The notes: generated from the letters alone by a model not told the origin. Counted from the first letter of the stretch, positions 15,844-24,953 are shown. The stretch is DNA of 64,000 nt from Runella rosea (GCF_003325355.1 NZ_CP030850.1:6089001-6153000), one strand, 5' to 3'. Program-made: numbers and translations.

Positions 15844-17751
15844 ATGCTCACCACCAACACAATTGAACAAACCTATTACGTCATTGACTTTGACAGCACC
15901 TTTACGCAGGTCGAAGGATTGGACGAATTGGCCAACATTGCTCTTGCCGGCAATCCCAACCGCGAAAAAGTGGTACAACAGATTCGTGACCTGACCGAAA
16001 CGGCCATGAATGGCGATATGTCATTTGCCGAAGGGCTTCGCCGTCGTATCGAACTGTTACAGGCCAATCGTTCACATATTGATGCTTTAGTGGATTTTTT
16101 ACGTACCAAAATATCCGATTCCTTCCTCCGGAATCAGGCTTTTCTACACGACTACGCCGACAGCATTTTGATTCTGTCGAGCGGGTTTAAGGAATTTATT
16201 GTGCCGATTGTGACCGAGCTAGGAATCAAAGAAGAAAATGTCTACGCCAATACATTTCGTTTTGATGCTGAGGACAACATCATCGGGGTCGATAATGACA
16301 ATGTACTTTCTTCCGACAAAGGAAAAGTAAAACTGCTCCAATCCCTGAACCTTGAAGGTGAGGTGTGCGTCATCGGAGATGGTTATACCGACTATGAACT
16401 CCGTGAGTCGGGTTTGGCCAGCCGTTTTTATGCCTTTACGGAAAATGTTGAACGTGAAAAAGTGACCAAAGTAGCCGACCACATTGTGCCGTCGTTGGAT
16501 GAGTTCTTGTTTTTGAACAACCTACCGCGTTCACAATCCTATCCCAAGAGTCGCATTAAGATTTTATTGCTCGAAAACGTTCACCCCGTAGCCAGAGAAG
16601 CCTTTGAAGGTGAAGGGTTTAACGTTGAGTTTGTGAAAGGGGCGCTGGATGAAGACGAACTGATTGAGAAAATAAAAGATGTAACCATTTTGGGGATTCG
16701 CTCCAAAACCATGGTGACCCGTCGGGTGCTCGAAAACGCCCCGCGTTTGATTGCCATTGGGGCGTTTTGTATCGGCACCAACCAAATAGATTTGAAAACC
16801 GCGACCGAAAAAGGGATTGCGGTATTCAACGCACCTTATAGCAATACCCGCTCGGTAGTAGAGCTGGCGGTGGGCGAAATGATTATGTTGATTCGGAACG
16901 TTTTTCCTAAAAGTGTAGGAATGCACGCAGGAAAATGGGATAAATCAGCCAATAATAGCTTTGAAGTACGCGGCAAAAAGCTGGGTCTTGTGGGCTACGG
17001 GCACATCGGTACGCAGCTGTCGGTGATTGGAGAAGCTTTGGGGATGGAAGTGTATTTCTACGACGTAGTGGATAAAATGCCCATCGGCAACGCCAAGAAA
17101 CTCAAGTCATTGGATGAATTGTTGCAGGTAGCCGACGTGCTGAGTCTGCACATCGATGGTCGCAAAGACAATAAAAATGTGATTGGTAAGCGTGAATTCG
17201 GACTTATGAAAGACGGCGTCGTGTTTCTGAACTTGGCACGGGGCCACGTAGTGGATGTGGAAGCTTTGGTAGAAGCCCTCAAAAGTGGTAAAGTAAGCGG
17301 AGCGGGCTTAGACGTGTTTCCGTATGAACCCAAAACCAACAATGAAGCCTTTGAAAGCGAGTTGCGCGGCTTGCCCAACGTTATCTTGACACCTCACATC
17401 GGCGGCAGCACCGAAGAGGCACAAGAGGGAATTGGTCATTATGTGCCAGAGCGTTTGTTGGAATACGTAAACAACGGCAGCACCACGGGGAGCGTCAACG
17501 TGCCAGAAGTGCAATTGCCGTTGCTGAAAGGCTCTCACCGCCTGCTACACGTACACCGTAATGTACCGGGGATATTGGCCAAACTAAACAATATCTTTGC
17601 CCGCTACAATGTCAATATCACGGGGCAATATCTCAAAACCAACGACCAAATCGGTTACGTCATTATGGATGTAGAGCGTAGCTACGTTGACGGTTTTGTG
17701 CAAGAAATTAAAGACATGGAAGAGACCATCAAGTTTCGGATGCTGTATTAA
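15844..17751 (+). CDS. serA: Fused phosphoserine-phosphatase-like HAD and D-3-phosphoglycerate dehydrogenase
   Basis: A 635-residue three-part protein. Residues about 10-225 are a SerB-like HAD phosphatase with all four motifs: DFDST (D15, D17), LSSG (111-114), SSDKGK (K159) and IGDGYTD (D179, D183). Residues about 238-545 are an NAD-dependent phosphoglycerate dehydrogenase with GYGHIG (384-389), NLARG (R466), YEP (E495) and TPHIGG (H518). Residues about 566-635 are an ACT domain (HRNVPGILAKLNNIFARYNV), the usual serine-feedback site. It could carry steps 1 and 3 of serine synthesis; the middle transaminase SerC is not in the window. The phosphatase substrate is inferred. Confidence 0.9.
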   Translation: MLTTNTIEQTYYVIDFDSTFTQVEGLDELANIALAGNPNREKVVQQIRDLTETAMNGDMSFAEGLRRRIELLQANRSHIDALVDFLRTKISDSFLRNQAFLHDYADSILILSSGFKEFIVPIVTELGIKEENVYANTFRFDAEDNIIGVDNDNVLSSDKGKVKLLQSLNLEGEVCVIGDGYTDYELRESGLASRFYAFTENVEREKVTKVADHIVPSLDEFLFLNNLPRSQSYPKSRIKILLLENVHPVAREAFEGEGFNVEFVKGALDEDELIEKIKDVTILGIRSKTMVTRRVLENAPRLIAIGAFCIGTNQIDLKTATEKGIAVFNAPYSNTRSVVELAVGEMIMLIRNVFPKSVGMHAGKWDKSANNSFEVRGKKLGLVGYGHIGTQLSVIGEALGMEVYFYDVVDKMPIGNAKKLKSLDELLQVADVLSLHIDGRKDNKNVIGKREFGLMKDGVVFLNLARGHVVDVEALVEALKSGKVSGAGLDVFPYEPKTNNEAFESELRGLPNVILTPHIGGSTEEAQEGIGHYVPERLLEYVNNGSTTGSVNVPEVQLPLLKGSHRLLHVHRNVPGILAKLNNIFARYNVNITGQYLKTNDQIGYVIMDVERSYVDGFVQEIKDMEETIKFRMLY

Positions 17752-17757
17752 GTAGAA

Positions 17758-17796
17758 GTGAGGAGTGAGTAGCCAGATTCACTTCTCGCTCCTCAC
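17758..17796. repeat. Imperfect inverted repeat between serA-like gene and ispE
   Basis: GTGAGGAGTGAG (17758-17769) faces CTCGCTCCTCAC (17785-17796), 11 of 12 positions complementary plus a G-U pair. The 63-bp gap is built of AGTGAG/CTCACT motifs and ends in CTTTT just before ispE. It may act as a weak terminator or leader hairpin. Confidence 0.4.
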
Positions 17797-17814
17797 CCCT
17801 CACTACTTTTGCTA

Positions 17815-18627
17815 ATGATTACATTCCCCAACGCTAAAATTAACATTGGCCTGCACATCACTGAAAAACGCCCCGACGGTTTTCATAATCTCGAATCTTG
17901 TTTTTATCCCGTGGGTTGGAGCGATGTGCTGGAGGTAATTCCCGCCCACGAATTCAGTTTCTCATCGTCGGGGATTGACATTCCTGGCGACCCCGCCAAG
18001 AACCTGTGCGTGAAGGCGTACGAATTGCTCAAAAATGATTTTGCATTGCCACCTTTGGCCATGCATCTCCTCAAAATTGTTCCCATTGGGGCGGGGATGG
18101 GCGGCGGTTCTGCCGATGCCGCGTTTACACTTATGTTGTTAAACCAAGTCTATAATCTACAACTTCCAACGGAAACATTGGAAAACTACGCACGTAAATT
18201 GGGCAGCGATTGTGCGTTTTTTATCCAAAATAAACCCGTTTATTGCTACGAAAAAGGCGACCAATTTGCTGATATTTCGCTATCCCTCAAAGGAAAATAC
18301 ATTGTTTTGGTCTATCCCAATCTTCATATTTCAACGGCTGAAGCTTACGCGGGCGTCAGACCTCAGGCCCCCTCGGTAAATTTGCGGGAGGCTTTGCAAC
18401 GCCCACTGTCGGAATGGCGTCATTGTGTACAGAATGATTTTGAAAAAGGGTTATTTCAGAAATACCCGATTTTGCCTGAACTGAAGACCCTTATGTACAA
18501 TCAGGGCGCGGAGTACGCCTCTATGACGGGGTCTGGTTCAACAATTTACGGAATTTTCGAGAAAGAGGTCAATTTTCAGAACATTTTGCCACAGTACACC
18601 GTTTGGAAAGGAGAGTTAACATCGTAA
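17815..18627 (+). CDS. ispE: 4-diphosphocytidyl-2-C-methyl-D-erythritol kinase
   Basis: A 270-residue GHMP kinase. I use the ATG at 17815 (MITFPNAKINIGLHI) instead of the TTG six bases earlier, because the NAKINxGL strand sits within the first 12 residues of the family. Seen motifs are KINIGLHITEKRPDGFHNLES, the ATP loop PIGAGMGGGSADAA, and the C-terminal SMTGSGSTIYGIF. It phosphorylates CDP-methylerythritol in the non-mevalonate isoprenoid pathway. It is followed after 27 bp by the cytochrome oxidase subunit III gene. Confidence 0.95.
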   Translation: MITFPNAKINIGLHITEKRPDGFHNLESCFYPVGWSDVLEVIPAHEFSFSSSGIDIPGDPAKNLCVKAYELLKNDFALPPLAMHLLKIVPIGAGMGGGSADAAFTLMLLNQVYNLQLPTETLENYARKLGSDCAFFIQNKPVYCYEKGDQFADISLSLKGKYIVLVYPNLHISTAEAYAGVRPQAPSVNLREALQRPLSEWRHCVQNDFEKGLFQKYPILPELKTLMYNQGAEYASMTGSGSTIYGIFEKEVNFQNILPQYTVWKGELTS

Positions 18628-18654
18628 ATCAGCCGTTTGGACGCAGGCATCATC

Positions 18655-19269
18655 ATGGGGAAGGCTTCAATCGTTAAGGAAAATCGCTTTACTAAGCGGC
18701 GTGAGCCGTTCAATTTCATGCTTTGGTTGGGCATAGGGGGGAGTGTTCTGATTTTTACGATTTTGCTGGCGGTCTACATCATGCGCAAATCGGCGGGCGT
18801 CTACTGGACTGATGTGCCGCTCCCAGGCCTTTTTTGGGTCAGTACGGTTGCCATTGTGGTCAGCAGCCTCACGCTGCATCTAGCCAATCACAGCCTGCGC
18901 ACCGACCGTTATCCTGAGTTTAGAAGGTACATTGCCGCCACGCTTTTTTTAGGAATTCTGTTTGTGATTCTTCAGTTTTTGGGGTGGTATCAACTCATCA
19001 ATGCGGGTATTTCTACCCTCAATAACCCCTCAGCGGGATTCATTTATTTGTTTTCTGGATTGCACATTTTTCATATCCTGATTGGCATTGGCGTACTAAG
19101 TTGGGCCGTATATCAGTCGCTCAAAAACAGCACCTACGTAGATGCTTTTGTTTTTAGCGTTAATCCTCCTAACCAACTCAAAATCAAGCTCATTACCATT
19201 TATTGGCATTTTGTAGATGTGCTTTGGCTGTATTTGTACGGCTTTTTGCTTTATCATCATGGACTGTAA
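18655..19269 (+). CDS. Heme-copper oxidase subunit III-like protein
   Basis: A 204-residue membrane protein from the ATG at 18655; a TTG at 18637 would add six residues. Five hydrophobic helices are visible. Family signatures include PLPGLFWVSTVAIVVSSLTLHLA, FLGWYQL, SGLHIFHILIGIGVL and the terminal YWHFVDVLWLYLYGFLL, whose WHFVD motif is diagnostic. Subunit III supports proton uptake and stability of cytochrome oxidase. No subunit I, II, IV or heme synthase gene lies nearby, so this is an orphan or supernumerary copy, next to ispE probably by chance. Confidence 0.88.
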   Translation: MGKASIVKENRFTKRREPFNFMLWLGIGGSVLIFTILLAVYIMRKSAGVYWTDVPLPGLFWVSTVAIVVSSLTLHLANHSLRTDRYPEFRRYIAATLFLGILFVILQFLGWYQLINAGISTLNNPSAGFIYLFSGLHIFHILIGIGVLSWAVYQSLKNSTYVDAFVFSVNPPNQLKIKLITIYWHFVDVLWLYLYGFLLYHHGL

Positions 19270-19314
19270 TGAATGCTTGAGAAATCTTGGCCGACTGCAA
19301 CGAAAATTTAGCTT

Positions 19315-20439
19315 TTATTGGCTGTATAATTCCACTAATTTTTTTGCTTCATTTTGCCAATTGTAAGTTGCCTTAATTGCCTTACGTCCATTTTCGCCCA
19401 TTACTTGTAGCGTCTTAGGGTTTTCAATGCACGATAGCATCACGGTGGCCAATGCTTCTGCGTCGTAGGGAGAAACACAAAAACCACATTGATTGGGTTC
19501 AACAACAGCCTTCAATAAAGGCAAGTCGGACGTAATAACGGGCAAGCCCAAGGCCATATAATCAAACATTTTGGTGGGATAAGAATCGGCATAATCGCCG
19601 ACGGGTTTGAGCAGGGCAATGCCCGCAAGAGCCTTTTGGGCGTACAAAAATGCATCTTCTTGCGGTTTATATCCGTAAAAAACCAATTGTTCCTTTATCG
19701 CTTGGTAGTCGTGCCGTTCCTCTAAGGATTTTTGTGCAATACGTAAGTGTCCAAAAACGTGTAGCCGTACGCTCGGGTGCTGCTTTTTTACAATGACCAA
19801 GGCACTCAACATAGTATCAAAAGCCCGCTCAAAGCTGATGACTCCCGCGTAAAAAAAGGAGGGATGTTGGACATCTGGTGCAGGAAAAGGCCATGAAAGC
19901 CATTCGGAAGACGCAAAATTATGAACAATAGCGTAGGGCTTCTGGAGATTTTGATACTCATTTAAATAGGCATCTTCGGTAAAAACAAACTTGAATATGT
20001 GCCGCGCTTTGTGGTCGAAATAGCGAAAAAGGCGCTCGAAAAACCAACCTCGATTGTACGATTTGAGGGGGATTTTTTTGTACAGATTCTCCTGAACTTC
20101 ATACACAACCTCGGCCCCCAACCACCGAAACAAAAAAGCCAACGGCAGCAATTCGGCCACGAAAAGATGGACAATTTGCGGCCTGATAAACAGGAATTTC
20201 AGCAAAACAAGGGGATGGACAAGCAACACACGCCAAATAAGCTGACGGAAGTACGGCAGGCGAATCAAACGCTCGTTGGTCGGAGATTTTCTTTGGGCGT
20301 TTGGGTGAACAGCTAAGGCAACAAAGAGGTCAAAATGAGCGGATAAACTTGGAGCAATTTTCCCCGAAATGCGCGGATCTGTGGTTGAATGAACCGTACT
20401 GAGCAATAAAATTCGCGGACGCGGGATTGGTTTGTGCAT
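19315..20439 (-). CDS. Glycosyltransferase family 4-type protein
   Basis: A 374-residue GT-B enzyme. The N-terminal half (RILLLSTVHSTTDPRISGKIAPSL) has the acceptor-side Rossmann fold, and HPLVLLKFLFIRPQIVHLFVAELLPL is a hydrophobic surface that may touch the membrane. The C-terminal half has SFFYAGVISFERAFDTML, LHVFGHL and the nucleotide-sugar site KMFDYMALGLPVITSDLPLLKAVV (the E/D-x7-E region, with DYMALGLPV). It probably adds a sugar to a surface glycan or lipid-linked acceptor. No polysaccharide cluster surrounds it. It converges on the subunit III gene and is divergent from the amylase. Confidence 0.85.
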   Translation of the reverse strand: MHKPIPRPRILLLSTVHSTTDPRISGKIAPSLSAHFDLFVALAVHPNAQRKSPTNERLIRLPYFRQLIWRVLLVHPLVLLKFLFIRPQIVHLFVAELLPLAFLFRWLGAEVVYEVQENLYKKIPLKSYNRGWFFERLFRYFDHKARHIFKFVFTEDAYLNEYQNLQKPYAIVHNFASSEWLSWPFPAPDVQHPSFFYAGVISFERAFDTMLSALVIVKKQHPSVRLHVFGHLRIAQKSLEERHDYQAIKEQLVFYGYKPQEDAFLYAQKALAGIALLKPVGDYADSYPTKMFDYMALGLPVITSDLPLLKAVVEPNQCGFCVSPYDAEALATVMLSCIENPKTLQVMGENGRKAIKATYNWQNEAKKLVELYSQ

Positions 20440-20471
20440 GTTGCAAATATGGGTGAATCCCCGTATTTTTG
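20440..20471 (+). promoter_or_regulatory. Promoter of the GH13 gene
   Basis: GTTG (20440-20443), 20 bp, then TATTTTTG (20464-20471), matching TTG-N20-TAnnTTTG. Transcription would begin near 20478, with a leader of about 25 nt to the ATG at 20504. Confidence 0.6.
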
Positions 20472-20503
20472 AAAAAAGTACCTGTTTTTTTAACCTATGA
20501 TGA

Positions 20504-22324
20504 ATGAAAACTACGATAAAAGCCGCTTTGTGGCTTGCCGCTAATGTGCTTGTTACGAGTATAGTAGCTCAGCCGTCACCTAAATCTCAACCTCGCATGA
20601 ACCCACCTCAAACCGACAAAATTGTTCTTTATCAAATCTACACTCGCCTGTTTGGCAACCTGAATTCAACCAATAAGTTTTATGGTACGCGTGACGAAAA
20701 CGGCACTGGTAAATTCAATGACATTACCGACAAAGCCCTGAAAGAACTCAAAAAATTCGGTATTTCACACGTTTGGTACACCGGGGTGATTGAACACGCC
20801 ACCATGACTGATTATTCGGCGTACGGAATTCCCAAAGATAACCCGTATGTAGTGAAGGGAATCGCAGGGTCGCCGTATGCCATCAAAGATTATTACGATG
20901 TCAATCCCGATTTGGCGGTAGATGTACGCAATCGAATGGCGGAGTTTGAGGCGTTGGTGGCCCGCTCTCATAAAGCCAATCTGAAAGTTATCATTGATTT
21001 TGTGCCCAATCACGTGGCACGGCAGTATAAGTCAGACATGAAGCCCTCAGGCGTAAAAGACTTTGGGGAAGGCGATAAGGTAGAGGAGGCGTTCAATCCC
21101 CAAAATAATTTTTACTACCTGCCCAATCGGAAATTCCTCGTTCCCGACAACGTGCCCGTGCCGCCGGGGATTTCAACTTTTCCGTACGAAGAATTTCCCG
21201 CGAAAGCTACTGGAAACGACGTGTTTTCGGCCAAGCCCAGCATCAATGATTGGTTTGAAACCGTCAAGCTGAATTACGGCGTCGATTATCTTAACAATCG
21301 CAGCCGTCATTTTGACCCGATTCCGAGTACTTGGCTCAAAATGCGGGATATTTTGCTCTATTGGGCGGCCAAGGGTGTCGATGGCTTCCGTTGCGACATG
21401 GCCGAAATGGTGCCTTTTGAGTTTTGGGGTTGGGTGATTCCCGAAATTAAAAAAGTAAACCCTGCGGCGATTTTTATTGCTGAAATTTACAACCCTGCCG
21501 AGTACCGTAATTATCTTTTTAACGGCAAATTTGATTACCTCTACGACAAAGTAGGTCTCTACGATTCGCTACGCCGCTTGATGGAAGGGCACGGGCATAC
21601 CGCCGACATTACGCGGGTGTGGCAACAGGAATCGGGCGATTTTGCCAACCGGATGCTGCGTTTTCTGGAAAACCACGACGAGCAGCGCATTGCTTCCCAG
21701 TATTTTGCTAAAAATCCGTTTTATGCCATTCCTGCTATGGTGGTTTCGGCCACGCTGCACACAGGGCCTTTGATGTTGTATTTTGGGCAGGAAGTGGGCG
21801 TAACGCCCACCGTTGCCGAAGGTTTTTCGGGAGAAGATGGCCGCACTACGATGTTTGATTATTGGGGCGTGCCCGAATACCAAGCTTGGGTCAACGGTGG
21901 AAAATTTGACGGCGGCAAACTCAATGAAGACCAACAAAAGCTGCGCAAATTTTACGCTGATTTGTTAAAATTGATTAACAAAAGTGATGCTATCCAAAAC
22001 GGAGCATTTTACGACTTGCAGTATGCCAACAATAACGGTCAAAGTGCGGGCTACAACGACGCAAAGCACTACGTTTACCTGCGTCATTCTGACAAACAGA
22101 AATTATTAGTTGTTTGTAATTTTGATTTGCATAACGGTGCACAAACTACCGTCAAAATCCCTTCCCACGCGTGGGAAACAATGGGGCTTTCGGCAACGGG
22201 GAAATACACGCTGACAGAAATTTTTAATCATCCACAAACGCTCACCGTCGAAGCCGCGCAGGGTGTACCAGTCAGCATGAGTGAAAACAGCGTTCGGATT
22301 TTTGAGATAAAATCATCGAAATAA
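20504..22324 (+). CDS. Secreted alpha-amylase family protein (GH13)
   Basis: A 606-residue protein with a signal peptide (to about residue 23, TSIVAQ) and a GH13 (beta/alpha)8 barrel. The four conserved regions are seen: DFVPNH (165-170), GFRCDMAEM with nucleophile D298, FIAEIYN with acid/base E327, and LENHDEQR with D392. A C-terminal beta-sandwich holds YVYLRHSDKQKLLVVCNFD. It cleaves alpha-glucosidic bonds; exact substrate (starch, maltodextrin, trehalose-type) is not readable. It has its own promoter and a strong terminator, and precedes a GH20-like gene. Confidence 0.93.
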   Translation: MKTTIKAALWLAANVLVTSIVAQPSPKSQPRMNPPQTDKIVLYQIYTRLFGNLNSTNKFYGTRDENGTGKFNDITDKALKELKKFGISHVWYTGVIEHATMTDYSAYGIPKDNPYVVKGIAGSPYAIKDYYDVNPDLAVDVRNRMAEFEALVARSHKANLKVIIDFVPNHVARQYKSDMKPSGVKDFGEGDKVEEAFNPQNNFYYLPNRKFLVPDNVPVPPGISTFPYEEFPAKATGNDVFSAKPSINDWFETVKLNYGVDYLNNRSRHFDPIPSTWLKMRDILLYWAAKGVDGFRCDMAEMVPFEFWGWVIPEIKKVNPAAIFIAEIYNPAEYRNYLFNGKFDYLYDKVGLYDSLRRLMEGHGHTADITRVWQQESGDFANRMLRFLENHDEQRIASQYFAKNPFYAIPAMVVSATLHTGPLMLYFGQEVGVTPTVAEGFSGEDGRTTMFDYWGVPEYQAWVNGGKFDGGKLNEDQQKLRKFYADLLKLINKSDAIQNGAFYDLQYANNNGQSAGYNDAKHYVYLRHSDKQKLLVVCNFDLHNGAQTTVKIPSHAWETMGLSATGKYTLTEIFNHPQTLTVEAAQGVPVSMSENSVRIFEIKSSK

Positions 22325-22344
22325 TAACTTAAAGGGCGAATTTG

Positions 22345-22388
22345 TCAGGCTTTTCTCTGAGCTATTTTTTGGTTGGAGAAAAGCCTGA
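22345..22388 (+). terminator. Hairpin terminator after the GH13 gene
   Basis: TCAGGCTTTTCTC (22345-22357) and GAGAAAAGCCTGA (22376-22388) pair perfectly over 13 bp with an 18-nt loop. No long T tract follows, so it may need help to terminate. Confidence 0.65.
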
Positions 22389-22492
22389 TGTGTTTATAAA
22401 AGTCCATTTGTTCTGAAAAGCGTCAGCAGTAGCTTACGGGCGGTATTTTCTTTTATTTTCAAAATTCTTTGCTTGCCAAACCCTTCTCATCA

Positions 22493-23602
22493 ATGAAAAA
22501 ACGCCTTCTATCTTTCTTCTTTTGTATTTTCTTTTTTAGCCCAATTCTGCGCGCACAGTCTACCAAATTGGATAGTTTATTGCCCGTGCGGGGTTTCTGT
22601 ATTGGGGCTCCGCAGTCGAAGCAAGTGGATGCTTTCGTTAAATTTATTAATGAAGAGTTGGCCTCGCGTCAAGTCAATACGCTGATTCTTCGCGTGGATT
22701 TTAATTTTCAATTTGAAAGCCACCCCGAGTTGCGGGACAGTATTGCTTTGTCGCGCCGAGAGGTGAAAAAGCTAGTGGCGGCTTGTCGGAAAAACAACAT
22801 CCAGATTATTCCACAAATCAACCTGCTGGGGCACCAATCGTGGGCCACAACGACTTACAACCTGCTGAGGGTTTATCCCGAATTTGATGAAACACCGCAT
22901 GTAAAAATGCCCGAAAAGTACGTGTGGCCCAATGCCGACGGTCTGTACTGCAAAAGCTACTGTCCACTGCATCCCGGAGTGCATAAAGTGGTGTTTGATT
23001 TGGTCGATGAAATCTGCGATGTTTTTGAAAGCAATGCTTTTCATGCGGGAATGGATGAAGTTTTTTACATTGGCGACGATAAATGCCCGCGTTGCAGCGG
23101 TCGCAATAAGGCAGAGTTGTTTGCGGGAGAAGTCAACGCTATTAGGAATCATTTGGCCTTGAAAGAACGAAAACTTTGGATATGGGGCGACCGCCTCATC
23201 GACGGCAAAACTACGGGGCTGGGTGAATGGGAGGCAAGTATGAATAATACCCATCAGGCGGTTGATTTGATTGCCAAGGATGTGGTCATTTGTGATTGGC
23301 ATTACGAACGCCCCGACCAAACTGCGGTGTATTTTGCCATGAAAGGCTTCAATGTCATTACTTGCCCTTGGAGAAAGCCAAAAATTGCCGTGGCCCAGAC
23401 CCATGACATGCTAAAATTCAGAACAACGGCCACCAAAGAAATGAAACCGCGCTTTTTTGGGATGATGCAAACCGTATGGTCGCCTGCGGGGTCGTTTTTA
23501 GATGAATTTTACGGGATAAAAGTCAACGAAAAAGCGGGTGAAAACACGCCTTCCAATTGCTTCAAAACCATGTATGAAGAAATAAAGAAAGTAAGCCAAT
23601 AA
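22493..23602 (+). CDS. Secreted GH20-like (beta-N-acetylhexosaminidase superfamily) protein
   Basis: A 369-residue protein from the ATG at 22493; the TTG 24 bp earlier only adds residues before the signal peptide (FFFCIFFFSPILRAQ). The barrel begins VRGFCIGAPQSKQVDAFVKFINEEL without the usual GH20 N-terminal domain. The family catalytic pair is present in FHAGMDEVFYIG (Asp-Glu, about residues 188-189), preceded by IPQINLLGHQSW (usually IPExxxPGH). A cysteine pair, CPRC, follows. It probably acts on amino-sugar glycans, but the Q-N change in the strand 3 motif and short length set it apart from classical hexosaminidases. Confidence 0.75.
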   Translation: MKKRLLSFFFCIFFFSPILRAQSTKLDSLLPVRGFCIGAPQSKQVDAFVKFINEELASRQVNTLILRVDFNFQFESHPELRDSIALSRREVKKLVAACRKNNIQIIPQINLLGHQSWATTTYNLLRVYPEFDETPHVKMPEKYVWPNADGLYCKSYCPLHPGVHKVVFDLVDEICDVFESNAFHAGMDEVFYIGDDKCPRCSGRNKAELFAGEVNAIRNHLALKERKLWIWGDRLIDGKTTGLGEWEASMNNTHQAVDLIAKDVVICDWHYERPDQTAVYFAMKGFNVITCPWRKPKIAVAQTHDMLKFRTTATKEMKPRFFGMMQTVWSPAGSFLDEFYGIKVNEKAGENTPSNCFKTMYEEIKKVSQ

Positions 23603-23620
23603 ACAAAACCAATTCCTGCC

Positions 23621-24817
23621 GTGCAAGTTACCCTAAAGCGAGTGCCGTCAATCGACGCATTTCGTGCCCTGACCATGCTTCTTATGATTTTTGTCAACGA
23701 TTTTTGGTCATTGTCCGGAATACCGTATTGGCTCCAACACGCCAAAGCCGATGAGGATTTGCTGGGTTTTTCAGATGTGATTTTTCCGTGTTTTCTGTTT
23801 ATTCTGGGGATGGCAATTCCTTTTGCCATCCAAAACCGCATCGCAAATGGAGACAGTCAAGGGCTGATTCTTAAACATATCATTTTGCGCTCCATCGCGC
23901 TGATTATCATGGGGGTTTTTACCGTTAACGTTCCCGAAATTAACCCCGAGGCAACGGGTATGCGGAGCGAATGGTTTCAGATTTTGATGGTTGCAGGCTT
24001 TTTCCTGATTTGGAATGTGTACCCGAAAAGGGAGGGCACCCAAAAGTACCTCTTTCTTGGACTACAAATCTTGGGAATGGTGCTGCTGTGTTATCTGGCG
24101 TATATTTTCAGAAGCGGTGAGGCCAATGCACTCGTAGGCATGAGGCCGCAATGGTGGGGGATTTTGGGCCTTATCGGTTGGACCTACCTGACCTGTGCCA
24201 TTCTTTATTTGTTTGCTTACAAAAGCAGCGTTGGATTACTTATTGCTGGGGGTGTTTTTACTTTTTTTACGATTGCGGGTCATGCGGGGTGGTTGAAAGC
24301 CCTTTGGCCTTCGGGACCACAAGACTGGATATTGGGCAACGGTGCGTTTCATGCCTTCGCCATGACGGGCTTGCTGGGTACGCTATTGATGGAGTGGTTG
24401 TACAAAAAAAATAGAAAATTACAGGTTCCTTCTATTTTTACAAGTATTGGCGTGGCTATGGTGTTGATAGGATTATTGTTGAGAAACTTCTTTATCATTT
24501 CTAAAATTCAGGCTACACCTACGTGGGTGTTCTTGTGCAGTGGCATTGCCTTTATGTTGTTTGCTGGGATTTATTTTTGGGTTGATTTGCGGGGAAAAGC
24601 CAAGTGGTTTGCTCCCATTAAGGTCGCTGGAACCGCTACACTGACGTGTTATTTGATTCCTTACGTTTATTACAGCGTGGCTAATTTACTGCCGTTTCAC
24701 CTCCCCGAAGCGCTCAGTTATGGGGTGGTGGGGCTTCTTAAGTCTTTGATTTATGCGTTTGTTGTGATTGGTATTGCGGCAGTTTTGGGAAGGATGAATA
24801 TCAAATTGAAGCTATAA
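23621..24817 (+). CDS. DUF5009 / HGSNAT-like membrane acyltransferase
   Basis: A 398-residue inner-membrane protein with about 10-11 helices, starting at GTG. The GTG is needed because the family motif RVPSIDAFRALTMLLMIFVND lies at residues 7-27 and the next ATG falls inside it. The NDFWSLSG, DLLGFSDVIFPCFLFILGMAIPF and GTATLTCYLIPYVYY segments fit DUF5009 proteins related to heparan-alpha-glucosaminide N-acetyltransferase, which moves acetyl groups across the membrane to a glucosamine. It starts 18 bp after the GH20-like gene, so they are likely co-transcribed and may act on the same amino sugar. Confidence 0.85.
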   Translation: MQVTLKRVPSIDAFRALTMLLMIFVNDFWSLSGIPYWLQHAKADEDLLGFSDVIFPCFLFILGMAIPFAIQNRIANGDSQGLILKHIILRSIALIIMGVFTVNVPEINPEATGMRSEWFQILMVAGFFLIWNVYPKREGTQKYLFLGLQILGMVLLCYLAYIFRSGEANALVGMRPQWWGILGLIGWTYLTCAILYLFAYKSSVGLLIAGGVFTFFTIAGHAGWLKALWPSGPQDWILGNGAFHAFAMTGLLGTLLMEWLYKKNRKLQVPSIFTSIGVAMVLIGLLLRNFFIISKIQATPTWVFLCSGIAFMLFAGIYFWVDLRGKAKWFAPIKVAGTATLTCYLIPYVYYSVANLLPFHLPEALSYGVVGLLKSLIYAFVVIGIAAVLGRMNIKLKL

Positions 24818-24830
24818 AACGGTTTATTCT

Positions 24831-24878
24831 CATCAAAAAGCCCCCTCTGGAAATGATTCTAAAGGGGGCTTTTTGATG
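24831..24878. terminator. Strong bidirectional terminator
   Basis: CATCAAAAAGCCCCCT (24831-24846) and its exact complement AGGGGGCTTTTTGATG (24863-24878) make a 16-bp stem with a 16-nt loop. A and T runs at the base serve both strands. It ends the DUF5009 transcript and the converging lipoprotein transcript. Confidence 0.9.
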
Positions 24879-24953
24879 GAAATGCTGGTGTACTCGGTTG
24901 CACACAACCCAACGAAATGCGGTTCAAACACACCACAATTTATGCTCAAATGC

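Noticed and set aside
22772-23404. 210-codon minus-strand frame opposite the GH20-like gene.
   Set aside because: Antisense shadow; no start context and no recognisable domain, while the plus frame has signal peptide and catalytic motif.
20504-24817. A polysaccharide utilisation locus of SusC/SusD type.
   Set aside because: No SusC-like or SusD-like gene, nor a SusR/HTCS regulator, is present here or next to it; the only TonB receptor is at 1.8-4.3 kb in another operon.
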